A stretch of DNA of 64,000 bases from Bacillota bacterium. Its GTDB lineage: Bacteria > Bacillota > Clostridia > DSM-8532. The notes under the pieces are model-generated. The model did no database searches, was not told the DNA's origin, and saw only the letters and a list, made by a program, of their open reading frames with translations. Of the stretch, positions 25,649 to 35,930 are shown piece after piece. The DNA lies in the NCBI GenBank assembly GCA_023415825.1, contig JAEZJF010000022.1, positions 62,001 through 126,000 of the forward strand. The letters run 5' to 3'. The translations under genes and the position numbers were made by a program. Numbering within the stretch: position 1 is the stretch's first letter; the number at the start of each line of letters is the position of its first letter.

Positions 25649-28600
25649 ATGAGCTTAAGATTTATCTATGGCCGGGCCGGAAGCGGTAAAACGCGCCATT
25701 GTCTTAATGAAATAAAAGCACGTATAGAGGGACAAGCCACCCATCCTTTGGTTTTTTTAGTCCCGGAGCAATTTTCTTTTCAAGCGGAACGGGATTTAGT
25801 TTCGGTGTTGGAAACCGGCGGTATTTTGAAAACCGAGGTTTTAAGCTTTCAACGCCTTGCTTTTCGCGTTTTTAACGAGATGGGAGGGATTACATACCCT
25901 CACATTCATCCCGCAGGTAAATGCATGATCCTATATCGTATTCTGGATAAGATGCGGGACAGCTTTAGAATATTCTCAAAATCCTCTGACAGAGAGGGCT
26001 TTGTCAGCACCATATCGACCCTTATCACCGAATTTAAGCGTTACGGTGTTACAACAGAGCATCTTGAACAGGCAGGCCATGAGCTTTCGGAGGACAACCC
26101 TTTAAGGCATAAGCTCTCAGAGCTTAATCTTATTTATAGTGAGTTTGAAAGAACTTTAGCCCAAAGATACAGGGATTCCGAGGATGATTTAACCTTGGCC
26201 TCTCAAAAGCTTGCCACAGCCTCTCTTTATGATGGTGCTGAAATTTGGATTGATGGCTTTACAAGCTTCACCCCTCAGGAATATAAGATTATCGGGCAGC
26301 TTTTGAAAAAGGCCAAGACCGTGACTATAAGCCTATGTACAGATACCTTGGGTGACAGCGCATCAGGTGAAATGGATGTATTTCTGCCCGTTAAAAAGGC
26401 GTATAAAAAGTTAACCGCAATGGCCGGTGACCATCATTTTGCCATAGAGTCTCCTATTGCCCTTGACGGAGAGCCCTTGATCCGTTTTAAGCACAGCCCG
26501 GAGCTTGCTCATCTGGAAAAAAATTTTTATACCTATCCTTACCGGACATTCAAGGAAAAAACCCAGGAGCTATCGCTTTTTTCAGCTGTGAATATCTTTT
26601 CGGAGATTGAGGCTGCAGCCAGGGATATCATCCGTTTATGCCGGGACCAGAACATGCGCTTTCGTGACATTGCTTTGGTGACCCGAAACCTTTCAGGGTA
26701 TGAAAAGCTCATTGAGGTTATTTTCTCCGAGTATGGCATCCCTTGCTTTATCGACCGGAAGGTGGACATCAACAATCATCCTCTGGTGCGTTTGATTTTG
26801 TCCATGCTGGATATCTTTAATGAGAATTGGACCTATGAGGCTGTTTTCCGCTACCTTAAGACCGGCTTGACCGGTGTTGGTCGAAATGATATTGACAGTC
26901 TCGAAAATTATGTTCTGGCTTGCGGTATCCGTGGAAGCCACTGGACAAGCGGAAAGGATTGGCACATGAGCCCGGATCTCATCCCTGATGAGAGAAATCT
27001 TGAAGCTCAGAGTAAAATGCTGGAGAGTATCAATGGCATCAGAGCCCTTGTTGCCGCACCGCTGCTCTCCTTTAGACGAAAGACCAAAGGCCGGAAGAAT
27101 GCTTCCGAATTTTGTACCAGCCTGTATGATTTTCTCTGCACCCTCCATGTACCGGAGAGCATTGAGAAAAGTATTGAAGCCTTCAGAGAAATGGGTGAAC
27201 TGGCTCTTGCCAATGAATATGCTCAGGTATGGAATATTGTCATGGAGGTTTTCGACCAGGCGGTAGAGGTCATGGGTGATGAAACCTTCGGCCTTGAGCG
27301 CTTTAGCAAGATTCTCAAGATTGGGTTTGGTGAATATAAGATCGGTCTTATTCCTGCATCCCTGGATCAGGTTTTGGTGGGAAGTGTTGAGCGATCCAAA
27401 AGCCATGAAATAAAGGCTATGTACTTATTAGGCGTAAATGACGGAGTGTTTCCATCATCGGTCGCCAAGGAAGGCATCCTCTCCGATCAGGATCGGGCGG
27501 TATTGAATCATATGGGCCTGGAGCTGGCCAGCGATACCAGAACTCAGGCTTTTGACGAGCAGTATCTGGTCTACCGTACCCTGACTACCTCAGGACATTT
27601 CTTAAGAATCAGCTGGCCCATAGCAGACAGCGAAGGTAAGACCATGCGCCCGTCCACGGTTATTTCACGCATTCGCAAGCTGTTTCCGGCAATTACAGAA
27701 ATGAGTAACCTTCTCCCGCCTAAAGCCATTGAGGAAGAGATGGAATTGATTTCGGGAGGAAATCCGGCTTTCAGGCAGATGGTCTCAGTTCTGCGCCGGA
27801 AGGCCGACGGAAATGACATATCGCCCCTATGGCAGAATGTCTATCAGTGGTTTTATGGGCAGAAAGAATGGGCTAGAAGCTGTGAAACAGCCCGATTGGC
27901 TTTCCGATATAAGAATATGGCACAGCAGATTTCGGGGGACAAGCTGCGTGCCCTTTATGGCGATCCCCTCGCTACCAGCGTGTCAAGGCTCGAGAAGTAC
28001 ACGGCATGTCCTTTTGCCTTTTATGTCCAATATGGACTCGGTGCCAGGGAGCGGAAGGTCTACCGATTAAGTCCGCCCGACATCGGAACCTTTATGCATG
28101 CCGTCATTGAAAGGTTCTCGGGGTTGGTCTCCAAAGGGGATATTACATGGAGGAGCTTTGATCGGGAATGGTGTAACAACAAGGTATCTGAAATCGTAGA
28201 TGAAATGCTCCTAAAGATGCAAGGAACGGGGATAGCAGCATCCAAAAGGTATACAGCATTAACCTCAAGGCTCAAGCGTGTGGTGGCAAGGGCAGTCTGG
28301 CTCATTGCCGAGCATATCCGCCGAAGCAGCTTCAACCCCATTGAGTATGAAGTTGGTTTTGGAGATAAAGAAAAGTATCCTCCCATCACCATTGAACTGA
28401 ATTCTGGTCAAAAGATCCAATTGACCGGAAGAATTGACAGGGTGGATGCCTTGAAGACAGAAGAGGGAACTTTTCTTCGGATCATTGACTATAAATCCGG
28501 CACTAAGGATTTTAAATTGTCAGACGTATTCTATGGCCTGCAGATTCAGTTGATTACATATCTGGATGCCATCTGGGAAAGCGGCAGCAAGGTGTCGGAA

Positions 28601-29095
28601 AGTCCGGTGCATCCTGGAGGCATGCTGTACTTTAAAATAGACGACCCTATTATAAAAAGCAGAGCTGGGCTTACAGAGGAAGAAATTGAGGCCGTCATCA
28701 TGAAACAGCTTAAGATGAAAGGCTTGCTGCTGGCCGATGTGAAGCTTATTAAGGAAATGGACAATACCATTTCCGGGGCGTCCATGATAATCCCCGCCAC
28801 TGTCAACAAAGGGGATGTGTTAGGCAAGAACACATCCGGTGCTACCCTTGATCAGTTCAATATACTCAGAAAATATGTGCGAAAGCTTTTAAAAGACCTA
28901 TGTACCGAGATTATGAAGGGGAATGTGAACATCAAGCCTTACAAGAAAAAAGGCGCAACCTCCTGTAAATATTGCAGCTTTCTTTCGGTATGCCAGTTTG
29001 ACACCACAATGAAGGAAAACGCCTATAGGCTGCTTTATGACAAGGATAATGAGGATGTTTGGAAACTAATGGATAAGGTGGATGTTGATGAGTGA
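25649..29095 (+). CDS. addB: ATP-dependent helicase/nuclease subunit AddB
   Basis: The 1148-residue protein starts with a Walker A motif GRAGSGKTRHC at residues 8-18. The inactivated-helicase core follows, including LLGVNDGVFP at ~593. The C-terminal nuclease domain has LRIIDYKSGTKD (~946) with the RecB-type catalytic Asp/Lys. Cysteines in YTACPFAFY (~790) and CKYCSFLSVCQF (~1110) are the expected ligands of the AddB iron-sulfur cluster. With AddA it forms the AddAB enzyme that resects double-strand breaks and loads RecA after Chi recognition. It overlaps addA by a few bases. Confidence 0.97.
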   Translation: MSLRFIYGRAGSGKTRHCLNEIKARIEGQATHPLVFLVPEQFSFQAERDLVSVLETGGILKTEVLSFQRLAFRVFNEMGGITYPHIHPAGKCMILYRILDKMRDSFRIFSKSSDREGFVSTISTLITEFKRYGVTTEHLEQAGHELSEDNPLRHKLSELNLIYSEFERTLAQRYRDSEDDLTLASQKLATASLYDGAEIWIDGFTSFTPQEYKIIGQLLKKAKTVTISLCTDTLGDSASGEMDVFLPVKKAYKKLTAMAGDHHFAIESPIALDGEPLIRFKHSPELAHLEKNFYTYPYRTFKEKTQELSLFSAVNIFSEIEAAARDIIRLCRDQNMRFRDIALVTRNLSGYEKLIEVIFSEYGIPCFIDRKVDINNHPLVRLILSMLDIFNENWTYEAVFRYLKTGLTGVGRNDIDSLENYVLACGIRGSHWTSGKDWHMSPDLIPDERNLEAQSKMLESINGIRALVAAPLLSFRRKTKGRKNASEFCTSLYDFLCTLHVPESIEKSIEAFREMGELALANEYAQVWNIVMEVFDQAVEVMGDETFGLERFSKILKIGFGEYKIGLIPASLDQVLVGSVERSKSHEIKAMYLLGVNDGVFPSSVAKEGILSDQDRAVLNHMGLELASDTRTQAFDEQYLVYRTLTTSGHFLRISWPIADSEGKTMRPSTVISRIRKLFPAITEMSNLLPPKAIEEEMELISGGNPAFRQMVSVLRRKADGNDISPLWQNVYQWFYGQKEWARSCETARLAFRYKNMAQQISGDKLRALYGDPLATSVSRLEKYTACPFAFYVQYGLGARERKVYRLSPPDIGTFMHAVIERFSGLVSKGDITWRSFDREWCNNKVSEIVDEMLLKMQGTGIAASKRYTALTSRLKRVVARAVWLIAEHIRRSSFNPIEYEVGFGDKEKYPPITIELNSGQKIQLTGRIDRVDALKTEEGTFLRIIDYKSGTKDFKLSDVFYGLQIQLITYLDAIWESGSKVSESPVHPGGMLYFKIDDPIIKSRAGLTEEEIEAVIMKQLKMKGLLLADVKLIKEMDNTISGASMIIPATVNKGDVLGKNTSGATLDQFNILRKYVRKLLKDLCTEIMKGNVNIKPYKKKGATSCKYCSFLSVCQFDTTMKENAYRLLYDKDNEDVWKLMDKVDVDE

Positions 29096-32000
29096 TACCA
29101 AGTGGACAACTGAACAATGGGAGGCCATTACCGAGAAGGATTGCAACCTTTTGGTTGCGGCTGCCGCCGGGGCGGGTAAAACCGCCGTGCTGGTCGAGCG
29201 CATTATCCGAAAAATAACCGATGACAAGAATCCCATTGATATTGATAGACTGTTGGTCGTTACCTTTACCAATGCCGCTGCGACTGAGATGCGGGAAAGA
29301 ATCGCTGAAGCCATTTCAGTAAGTTTGGAGAAGAACCCTGATTCCAGGCTTATCCAACGACAGCTTGCTCTGTTGGGGAAAGCCAGCATTACCACTATCC
29401 ACTCCTTTTGCAAGGACGTCATCCGCGGAAATTTTCAAAGCATTGATATTGACCCCAATTTCAGAATCGCCGATGAGACGGAAAGCTCCTTAATGAAGCT
29501 GGAGGCTTTAAATGATGTTTTCGAGGAACAATACGAAAAAGAGAATAACAAGGAGTTTTTTGAGCTTTTAGAATGTTATGGCGGGAACCGGGACGACCAG
29601 ATTCTCATGGATATGGTACTCAGTTTGTATACCTTTATACAAAGTAGTCCCTGGCCCAAAGCCTGGCTTGAGGACATGACCGGGAGCTTGAATGTCCCCG
29701 AAGGCACCGATTTCGGGCAAACGCCCTGGGGTAGAGTCCTCATGGATTCAGTAAGGGTTGAGCTTGAAGGTATAAGCGATATGATGACCAGGGCTGTTGA
29801 TTTGGTCAAGACCGGCCTTGGGCTGGAAAAGTATCTGGCGGTATACCGGGAGGACCTGACCAATATCGAGAATTTACTTAATATCATCAAATCCCAGCCT
29901 TCCACAACCTGGGATCACCTGTATTATGCCCTTCAAAGCATTGAATTCACCAGGCTTCCCAATGCTGCCAAGGAAGTCGATAAGGAAAAGCAGGAGCTCG
30001 TAAAGATCATACGTGATGATGTGAAAGCCTGCATTAAGAAGTTCTGCGAGAAGCTTGTAACTTCTGATTCATCCGGAATCACAGAGGACCTGAAGCTGTT
30101 GTATCCCAAAATGAAATGCCTGGCTGATCTGGTTACAGGTTTAGCCGAAAAATACGCTGAGAAAAAAAGCCGGAAATCCGTTGTGGATTTTAATGACTTA
30201 GAGCACTTTTGCCTTGAAATCCTCTCGGAGAAAGGAGAGGATGGAGCCCTCAAGCCTTCCGACATTGCGTTAAGTTACAGGGAGCGTTTCGCTGAAATAT
30301 TGGTGGACGAATACCAGGACAGTAATCTGGTTCAGGAAATGATGATCAATATGATCTCCAGGATTTATCCCAAACCCAATGTATTCATGGTAGGCGATGT
30401 CAAGCAAAGCATATACAGGTTCAGACAGGCACGGCCTGAGTTGTTTTTACATAAATACAATACCTATTCGCCGGACAAGGGGCATGCCTTCCGGAAAATT
30501 CTGCTCTTTAAGAATTTCCGGAGCCGCAAGGAAGTTGTTGACGCTGTGAACTTCTTATTCAAACAAATCATGTCGGTACATGCGGGCGAACTGGATTATA
30601 CCGACGATGAAGCTTTGAATCCGGGAGCGGTTTTCGCCGAAAGCTATCAAGAGGATTGGACGGTTGGGGGAGAAGCCGAGCTTCATCTTATCCAGACCGG
30701 CGTCGGTAATCAAGAGGATGCCGATTCCGGCCCCAATGAAGCCCTTGACGCACAGGAAGCCTCGGAAGATGTCGAGGATGAAGAAGAAATACTGGATAAC
30801 ATCCAATGTGAGGCACGTTTGGTTGCCCAAAGAATCCACCAGTTGATGGATTCCGATAACAGGGTCTTCGCTGTTTATGACAAAGGCAAGAAGGAATACC
30901 GGAAGGTAGAGTTTCGGGATATTGTCATACTCTTAAGAACCACAAAGAATTGGTCGGAGGTCTTTGTGGATGAATTGGCCATAGCGGGTATTCCAGCCTT
31001 CGCGGATACAGGGAGCGGATTCTTCAAAACCATTGAGGTTCAAGTAGTTCTATCGCTCTTGCAGATCATTGACAACCCTTATCAGGATATTCCGCTGCTG
31101 GCGGTTCTCCGTTCGCCCATGGTTTCCTTTACCACCGACCAACTGGCTGAGCTTCGGTTGGCTGACAGAAAAGGCCCGCTTTTTGATGCACTGAGAAAAT
31201 GTGCAGCTGGAACCGGCAAAATCTCTTTAAAGGCGGCTGAATTCATTGAAAATCTGAAGAAGTGGCGGGAGATGTCATTGTATTTATCCACCGATCAGCT
31301 TCTTTGGCGGCTTTATAATGAAACCGGCTATTATGGTATGGTTGGAGCTATGCCCGCAGGCGAACAGCGGCAGGCTAATTTAAGGATTCTCTTTGAACGG
31401 GCCAGGCAGTTTGAGGAAACAAGCTATAAGGGGCTTTTTAACTTTATCAGCTTCATAGACAAGCTTAAGAGCAGCAGAGGCGATATGGGAAGCGCCAAAA
31501 CCTTAAGCGAGAACGACAATGTGGTCCGTATTATGAGTATCCATAAGAGCAAAGGTCTGGAATTTCCAGTGGTTTTTCTCTCAGGCTGTGGCAAGAAATT
31601 TAATTTGCAGGATATGAACAAGAGCATTTTGCTTCATCAGGACCTGGGTTTTGGGCCCGATGTGGTCGATCACATACGGCGTCTGTCCTGGCCTTCGGCG
31701 GCAAAACAGGCTATCCGGGAGAAGATCAAGGCTGAAACCCTGTCAGAGGAAATGCGTATCCTCTATGTCGCCCTGACAAGAGCCCGCGAGAAGCTCATCA
31801 TAACAGGTGCCGCCAACAATGTTGGCAAGGCAGTCACCAAATGGCTGGCTACCGCAGGGACTCAGGAAAGCAGGCTTCCCGACCATGAAATGTTGAAAGG
31901 GAGCAATTATCTTGATTGGATCGGCCCGGCCCTTATGAGGCATGAAAGCTGCGGAGACCTACGGAACAGTGCGCCCATAGGAAGTGAGTTCAGGGGGTGT

Positions 32001-32933
32001 TTGATTGATGATCCCTCTCAATGGCAGATTAAGCTATGGAACAAGAGTGACGTGCTTAGTGGCAGGCGTCCGGAGGAAAGCCTGGAGGGTGAATTTATCG
32101 CATGGCTTGACAGCTTGAGCGGTAAAGTGCTTGAAGAAAATGGTGGGCTATCCCATCAGATCACCTTGGAAGAGACTTTAAAAGAACAGCTCCCACATGA
32201 GGGACACAGGGATATTTATAAAGAAATCGAGCGACGGCTGAGTTGGAAGTACCCCTATGTCAAAACCTCCAAGGTTCCGGCCAAGGTTTCGGTTACCGAA
32301 TTAAAAAGACGGTTTAATACACAGATTTCAGAGGACAGCGTGCCGAGCTACCTTCCCACACTCGTCAGCAAGCCCCTGTTCCTTGAGGAAAAGAAGGGCC
32401 TGAGCGCTGCCGAAAAAGGAACCATACTCCATTTTATCATGCAGCATCTGGATTTCAGCCGAATTGCGCCCCATGAAACCGAGATAAAGGCCCAGATAGA
32501 GGCTATGATTGCCAAAGACTTAATAACCCGCCAGCAGGCACAAAGCGTTGATATCCAGAAAATCAATCAACTCTTTAGCTCTGAATTAGGTAAGAGAATG
32601 CTGGCATCGGGCAGTATCAACAGGGAAGTCCCCTTTAATATGGAGATACCCTGCTGTGAGCTCTACCAGGACATGGATGCCAAAGACTGCCAGGATGAAA
32701 CCGTACTTTTGCAGGGGGTTATTGACTGCTTCTTTGAGGAGCCGGACGGTATCGTTCTGGTAGACTATAAAACCGACTATGTACCTGACGGTAAGGAAGA
32801 ATCAATAAAAGAGCGTTACAGGCTGCAGATCCAGTACTATTCAAGGGCTTTGGAGATGCTAACAGGTAAAAAGGTCAAAGAGAAATATATTTACCTTTTT
32901 TGGAACGGAAAAGTGTTAAGCTACAATCAATAG
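29088..32933 (+). CDS. addA: ATP-dependent helicase/nuclease subunit AddA
   Basis: ATG 29088 is chosen because AAGGTGG ends 6 bases upstream, whereas ATG 29082 abuts that site. It overlaps addB by 8 bases, implying translational coupling. The 1281-residue protein has UvrD/Rep motifs: Walker A AAAGAGKTAVL (~26), VTFTNAAATEM, ILVDEYQDSN (~405), MVGDVKQSIYRFR, and VRIMSIHKSKGLEFPVVFL (~810). The C-terminal nuclease motif is VLVDYKTDYV (~1223). It is the motor and one of two nucleases of AddAB. An acidic insertion (~540-570) looks like a lineage-specific linker. Confidence 0.97.
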   Translation: MSDTKWTTEQWEAITEKDCNLLVAAAAGAGKTAVLVERIIRKITDDKNPIDIDRLLVVTFTNAAATEMRERIAEAISVSLEKNPDSRLIQRQLALLGKASITTIHSFCKDVIRGNFQSIDIDPNFRIADETESSLMKLEALNDVFEEQYEKENNKEFFELLECYGGNRDDQILMDMVLSLYTFIQSSPWPKAWLEDMTGSLNVPEGTDFGQTPWGRVLMDSVRVELEGISDMMTRAVDLVKTGLGLEKYLAVYREDLTNIENLLNIIKSQPSTTWDHLYYALQSIEFTRLPNAAKEVDKEKQELVKIIRDDVKACIKKFCEKLVTSDSSGITEDLKLLYPKMKCLADLVTGLAEKYAEKKSRKSVVDFNDLEHFCLEILSEKGEDGALKPSDIALSYRERFAEILVDEYQDSNLVQEMMINMISRIYPKPNVFMVGDVKQSIYRFRQARPELFLHKYNTYSPDKGHAFRKILLFKNFRSRKEVVDAVNFLFKQIMSVHAGELDYTDDEALNPGAVFAESYQEDWTVGGEAELHLIQTGVGNQEDADSGPNEALDAQEASEDVEDEEEILDNIQCEARLVAQRIHQLMDSDNRVFAVYDKGKKEYRKVEFRDIVILLRTTKNWSEVFVDELAIAGIPAFADTGSGFFKTIEVQVVLSLLQIIDNPYQDIPLLAVLRSPMVSFTTDQLAELRLADRKGPLFDALRKCAAGTGKISLKAAEFIENLKKWREMSLYLSTDQLLWRLYNETGYYGMVGAMPAGEQRQANLRILFERARQFEETSYKGLFNFISFIDKLKSSRGDMGSAKTLSENDNVVRIMSIHKSKGLEFPVVFLSGCGKKFNLQDMNKSILLHQDLGFGPDVVDHIRRLSWPSAAKQAIREKIKAETLSEEMRILYVALTRAREKLIITGAANNVGKAVTKWLATAGTQESRLPDHEMLKGSNYLDWIGPALMRHESCGDLRNSAPIGSEFRGCLIDDPSQWQIKLWNKSDVLSGRRPEESLEGEFIAWLDSLSGKVLEENGGLSHQITLEETLKEQLPHEGHRDIYKEIERRLSWKYPYVKTSKVPAKVSVTELKRRFNTQISEDSVPSYLPTLVSKPLFLEEKKGLSAAEKGTILHFIMQHLDFSRIAPHETEIKAQIEAMIAKDLITRQQAQSVDIQKINQLFSSELGKRMLASGSINREVPFNMEIPCCELYQDMDAKDCQDETVLLQGVIDCFFEEPDGIVLVDYKTDYVPDGKEESIKERYRLQIQYYSRALEMLTGKKVKEKYIYLFWNGKVLSYNQ

Positions 32934-32951
32934 CGGTTCGTCTTTTGTTTG

Positions 32952-33920
32952 TTAATCGAGACAGGCCAGTACATAACCAAGCTCCTTGAGCATGACAAAA
33001 TCTGTTTCGATAGTATAGCCTGCTGTTGTCAGCATATCACCTGAAATTGCAGCATTTGAGCCCGATTGAAAACAAAGGCGGCCATGATCCGGCATCAGTC
33101 CCCTGCCACCAGCCAGACGAATGGCGGCATCTGGGACTAGAAAGCGGAATACTGCGATTGTTGTGCGGATTTCATCCAATGACAATTGAGAATACTTTTC
33201 GAAAGGAGTACCGGGGATTGGATTAAGTACATTTACCGGAATCGATTTGACACCCAACTCCCGAATCGAAAGAACCATATCAATACGGTCCTCCATGGTT
33301 TCACCAAGACCGAGTATGCCGCCGCTGCAAACATTTAGTCCAGCGGCTTGGGCGGCACGGATGGCAGCCATCTTGTCCTCGAATGTATGAGTCGTGCAAA
33401 CAGAGGAAAAAAACCGTGCCGAAGCCTCCAGGTTATTGTGTACACGGTCAGCCCCAGCCTCTTTTAGACGGGAATACTGTTCTTTTGTCAGCAGCCCCAT
33501 CGAAACACAGATATGTATTGGAATTTCCGCAAGGATGGCACGGATAGCTTCGCAGGCTTCATCCACCTCATGATCATTAAGATGGCGGCCTGAAGTAACC
33601 AGTGAAAAACGCAGTACACCACGCTCAAAGTCTGATTTTGCACGTTCTATAATTTCTGCCTTTGGAAGCAACGGATAACTCTTCACTTCAGTATGATAAT
33701 AAGCTGACTGTGCACAGAATTTACAATTTTCAGAACACCGCCCGCTTTTTGCGTTAATGATGGTGCAGAGGTCAAACCGGTCTTTGCAGAAATTCCTTCT
33801 AATACGGTCGGAAGCTGAACAAAGTTCCTCCAATGGCTGTTCTGCAAGTGTTAAAGCATCCTGTTTGGTCAGTATTTCATTGCTTAGAATCCGCTTTTCA
33901 CATTCTCTTACAAAGCTCAT
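32952..33920 (-). CDS. bioB: Biotin synthase
   Basis: The start at ATG 33920 has AAGGAAGGG upstream and overlaps the bioY stop (ATGA). The longer open frame extends into bioY and is not native. The 322-residue radical-SAM enzyme has the CxxxCxxC motif in SGRCSENCKFCAQS (~52-65), and later BioB motifs SGGILGLGE, NPIPGTPF and RLAGGRG. It converts dethiobiotin to biotin by sulfur insertion. With only bioY beside it and no other bio genes, it may use imported dethiobiotin or genes elsewhere. Control is by BirA through the upstream operator. Confidence 0.95.
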   Translation of the reverse strand: MSFVRECEKRILSNEILTKQDALTLAEQPLEELCSASDRIRRNFCKDRFDLCTIINAKSGRCSENCKFCAQSAYYHTEVKSYPLLPKAEIIERAKSDFERGVLRFSLVTSGRHLNDHEVDEACEAIRAILAEIPIHICVSMGLLTKEQYSRLKEAGADRVHNNLEASARFFSSVCTTHTFEDKMAAIRAAQAAGLNVCSGGILGLGETMEDRIDMVLSIRELGVKSIPVNVLNPIPGTPFEKYSQLSLDEIRTTIAVFRFLVPDAAIRLAGGRGLMPDHGRLCFQSGSNAAISGDMLTTAGYTIETDFVMLKELGYVLACLD

Positions 33921-34495
33921 TTGATTGCCCTTCCTTGATCTGACTTCATCGTTAATACTCCAGCCTGTTGCAGACGGTGGCGCAGCATCGGACCGACAGT
34001 GACGGCAAATGCTATCTTTACCCCGTCGCCAAGCAGAAATGGAAATACACAGATAGTTAATGCGTACCACACCTCGCACTGCATCTGGAAAACAAACCAT
34101 ATTGTTCCCAGTAGATAGGCTACAGATGTGCCTAAAACCATACCTACAGCCGTAATAAGGCGGTTTCCCTTGCTTTTTTCAAAAAACAGGCCAATGATAA
34201 TAGCCATAAGGATAAACCCGATAAGATAGCCGCCGGTCGGACCGGCCAGCTTTGCCAGGCCGCCACTGTATGATGAAAATACTGGCAGACCCGCCATGCC
34301 CAATAGCAAATACATCATATAGCTGAGCGTACCCAATTTTGTACCCAGTAAATAGACAGCAAAATAAATGACCAGGTTTGTCAATGAGATAGGTACTGCA
34401 CCAATGGGAATCGACAATGGCCCAAGAATACACAAAGCTGCGGTTATTAGCGCTATCACTGTTAATTGATAAGTCGTTAATTTCTGTTCTCTCAT
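33917..34495 (-). CDS. bioY: Biotin transporter substrate-binding component BioY
   Basis: The start at ATG 34495 (MREQKLTTYQL) is favoured by AAAAGGCGGA just upstream; ATG 34516 lacks a site. The 192-residue protein has six membrane helices and the BioY blocks QLTVIALITAALCILGP, GAVPISLTNLVIY and LAGPTGGYLIGF. It is the S component of an ECF-type biotin (or dethiobiotin) importer and is first in an operon with bioB. The BirA-type dyad at its promoter agrees with a biotin role. Confidence 0.94.
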   Translation of the reverse strand: MREQKLTTYQLTVIALITAALCILGPLSIPIGAVPISLTNLVIYFAVYLLGTKLGTLSYMMYLLLGMAGLPVFSSYSGGLAKLAGPTGGYLIGFILMAIIIGLFFEKSKGNRLITAVGMVLGTSVAYLLGTIWFVFQMQCEVWYALTICVFPFLLGDGVKIAFAVTVGPMLRHRLQQAGVLTMKSDQGRAIK

Positions 34496-34527
34496 GTTTG
34501 GTTCCGCCTTTTGCATTGATACAAAAA

Positions 34528-34582
34528 AGAATAAAACATATGAGGTGAATTGTCAACCATTATCGTAAAATAGGTTTACAAT
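34528..34582 (-). promoter_or_regulatory. bioYB promoter with BirA operator
   Basis: The minus strand reads ATTGTAAACC, 14 bases, GGTTGACAAT (34582-34549), which closely fits the Firmicutes BirA box. The right half contains the -35 TTGACA (34556-34551); a 17-bp spacer leads to TATTCT (34533-34528). Biotinyl-AMP-loaded BirA bound here would cover the promoter. Confidence 0.85.
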
Positions 34583-34679
34583 CGGGTTGCGTCCGGTGTT
34601 CAACCTCTACGACGGTTGCAAATGCTTTCTGAAAGAAATAAAATAATGGGTGTCATAGATTGTCTTTAAAGGAGGCCTT

Positions 34680-35930
34680 ATGCGCATTTTACATACATCC
34701 GACTGGCATCTGGGCAAGAATCTGGAGCAGATCAACCGTATTGATGAGCAGAGGGAATTCATTGACTTTCTCTGCAATGCGGTTGAAGAGCAGAAGATTG
34801 ATCTGGTGCTCATTGCTGGTGATTTATACGATACCTATAATCCCTCTGCCGCCGCGGAAGAGCTTTTTTATGATGCCGTTGAGAGGCTCAACGACAAGGG
34901 GAAACGGGCGGTTCTTGTCATTGCCGGCAACCATGATAATCCAGAACGGCTATGTGCCGCAAGCCCCCTGGCCTATAAAAACGGCATCATTCTTTTGGGG
35001 TATCCTGGAAGCGATGCGGGAGAATACAAAATCAACAATGAGACGATTCAATTAACTCAATCAGGCCCGGGTTGGCTGGAGCTTGATATAAAAAGCTGCG
35101 GTCAGTCTGCGGTTATCCTGACTCTGCCTTACCCTTCCGAAGCCCGCCTTGAAGAGGTTTTGTCCCATGAGGCCGATGAGGGCATACTTCAGAAAGCCTA
35201 TTCTGAAAAGATAGGGAGTATTTTATCTACATTGAGCCGGCACTTCCGGGAGGATTCGGTCAATCTAATCATTGCTCACCTTTTCCTTAAGGGCGGCAAG
35301 GAATCTGATTCTGAAAGAACCTTACAGGTAGGTGGGGCCATGACGGTGGATGCCAGCGTACTGCCGCCCAATGCGCATTATACCGCTTTGGGCCACCTCC
35401 ACAGACCCCAGGAAATCAAAAATGCACCCTGCCCTGTGTTTTACTCAGGATCGCCGCTGGCCTATAGCTTCTCAGAAGCAGAGCATAGCAAGGCCGTTTA
35501 CATAATAGAAGCCACACCGGGAGCAAAGGCTGAGATTACTCCCCTTTATTTAAGCTGCGGCAAGCCGTTAAGGCGCTGGGTTGCACAAGAGGGCTACGGA
35601 CAAGCTCTGAAATGGTGTGAAGAAGGTAGAGACAATAATGCTTGGGTTGATCTGGAGATTGTAATTGACCAAGTTCTGACCATTGAGGAGCAGAAGCGCT
35701 TAAGGAGTCTGCATCCCGGCATTATCAATATTCGCCCCCGGCTTTTAGCCGAGAGCCTGGAGGTTCTAAGCCCCCAAAGCAGGGAAGGCCGGAAAATCGA
35801 CGAGCTTTTTAAGGATTACTTTAAATACAGAACAGGTACGGATATATCCGATGAGCTGATGAGTGCCTTCATTGAGATACTAAGAGAAGATGAAAATGGA
35901 GGTGATGGAAATGAGACCGAAGCTTCTTGA
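34680..35930 (+). CDS. sbcD: Exonuclease SbcCD subunit D
   Basis: The 416-residue nuclease carries the Mre11-type metallophosphoesterase motifs in order: HTSDWHLGK (~5), IAGDLYDTYNPS (~45), VIAGNHDNPERL (~80), IIAHLFLKGG and ALGHLHRPQ (~235). The C-terminal capping region follows. A perfect AAAGGAGG site precedes ATG 34680. It pairs with SbcC in the SbcCD (Mre11-Rad50-like) complex, which opens DNA hairpins and protein-blocked ends. The 3' end overlaps sbcC by 20 bases. Confidence 0.96.
   Translation: MRILHTSDWHLGKNLEQINRIDEQREFIDFLCNAVEEQKIDLVLIAGDLYDTYNPSAAAEELFYDAVERLNDKGKRAVLVIAGNHDNPERLCAASPLAYKNGIILLGYPGSDAGEYKINNETIQLTQSGPGWLELDIKSCGQSAVILTLPYPSEARLEEVLSHEADEGILQKAYSEKIGSILSTLSRHFREDSVNLIIAHLFLKGGKESDSERTLQVGGAMTVDASVLPPNAHYTALGHLHRPQEIKNAPCPVFYSGSPLAYSFSEAEHSKAVYIIEATPGAKAEITPLYLSCGKPLRRWVAQEGYGQALKWCEEGRDNNAWVDLEIVIDQVLTIEEQKRLRSLHPGIINIRPRLLAESLEVLSPQSREGRKIDELFKDYFKYRTGTDISDELMSAFIEILREDENGGDGNETEAS

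Noticed and set aside
26693..27406. 237-codon minus-strand frame within addB
   Set aside because: Antisense shadow of a clear AddB gene.
34179..34556. 125-codon frame overlapping bioY in another frame
   Set aside because: BioY motifs, BirA operator and ribosome binding site all support the other frame.
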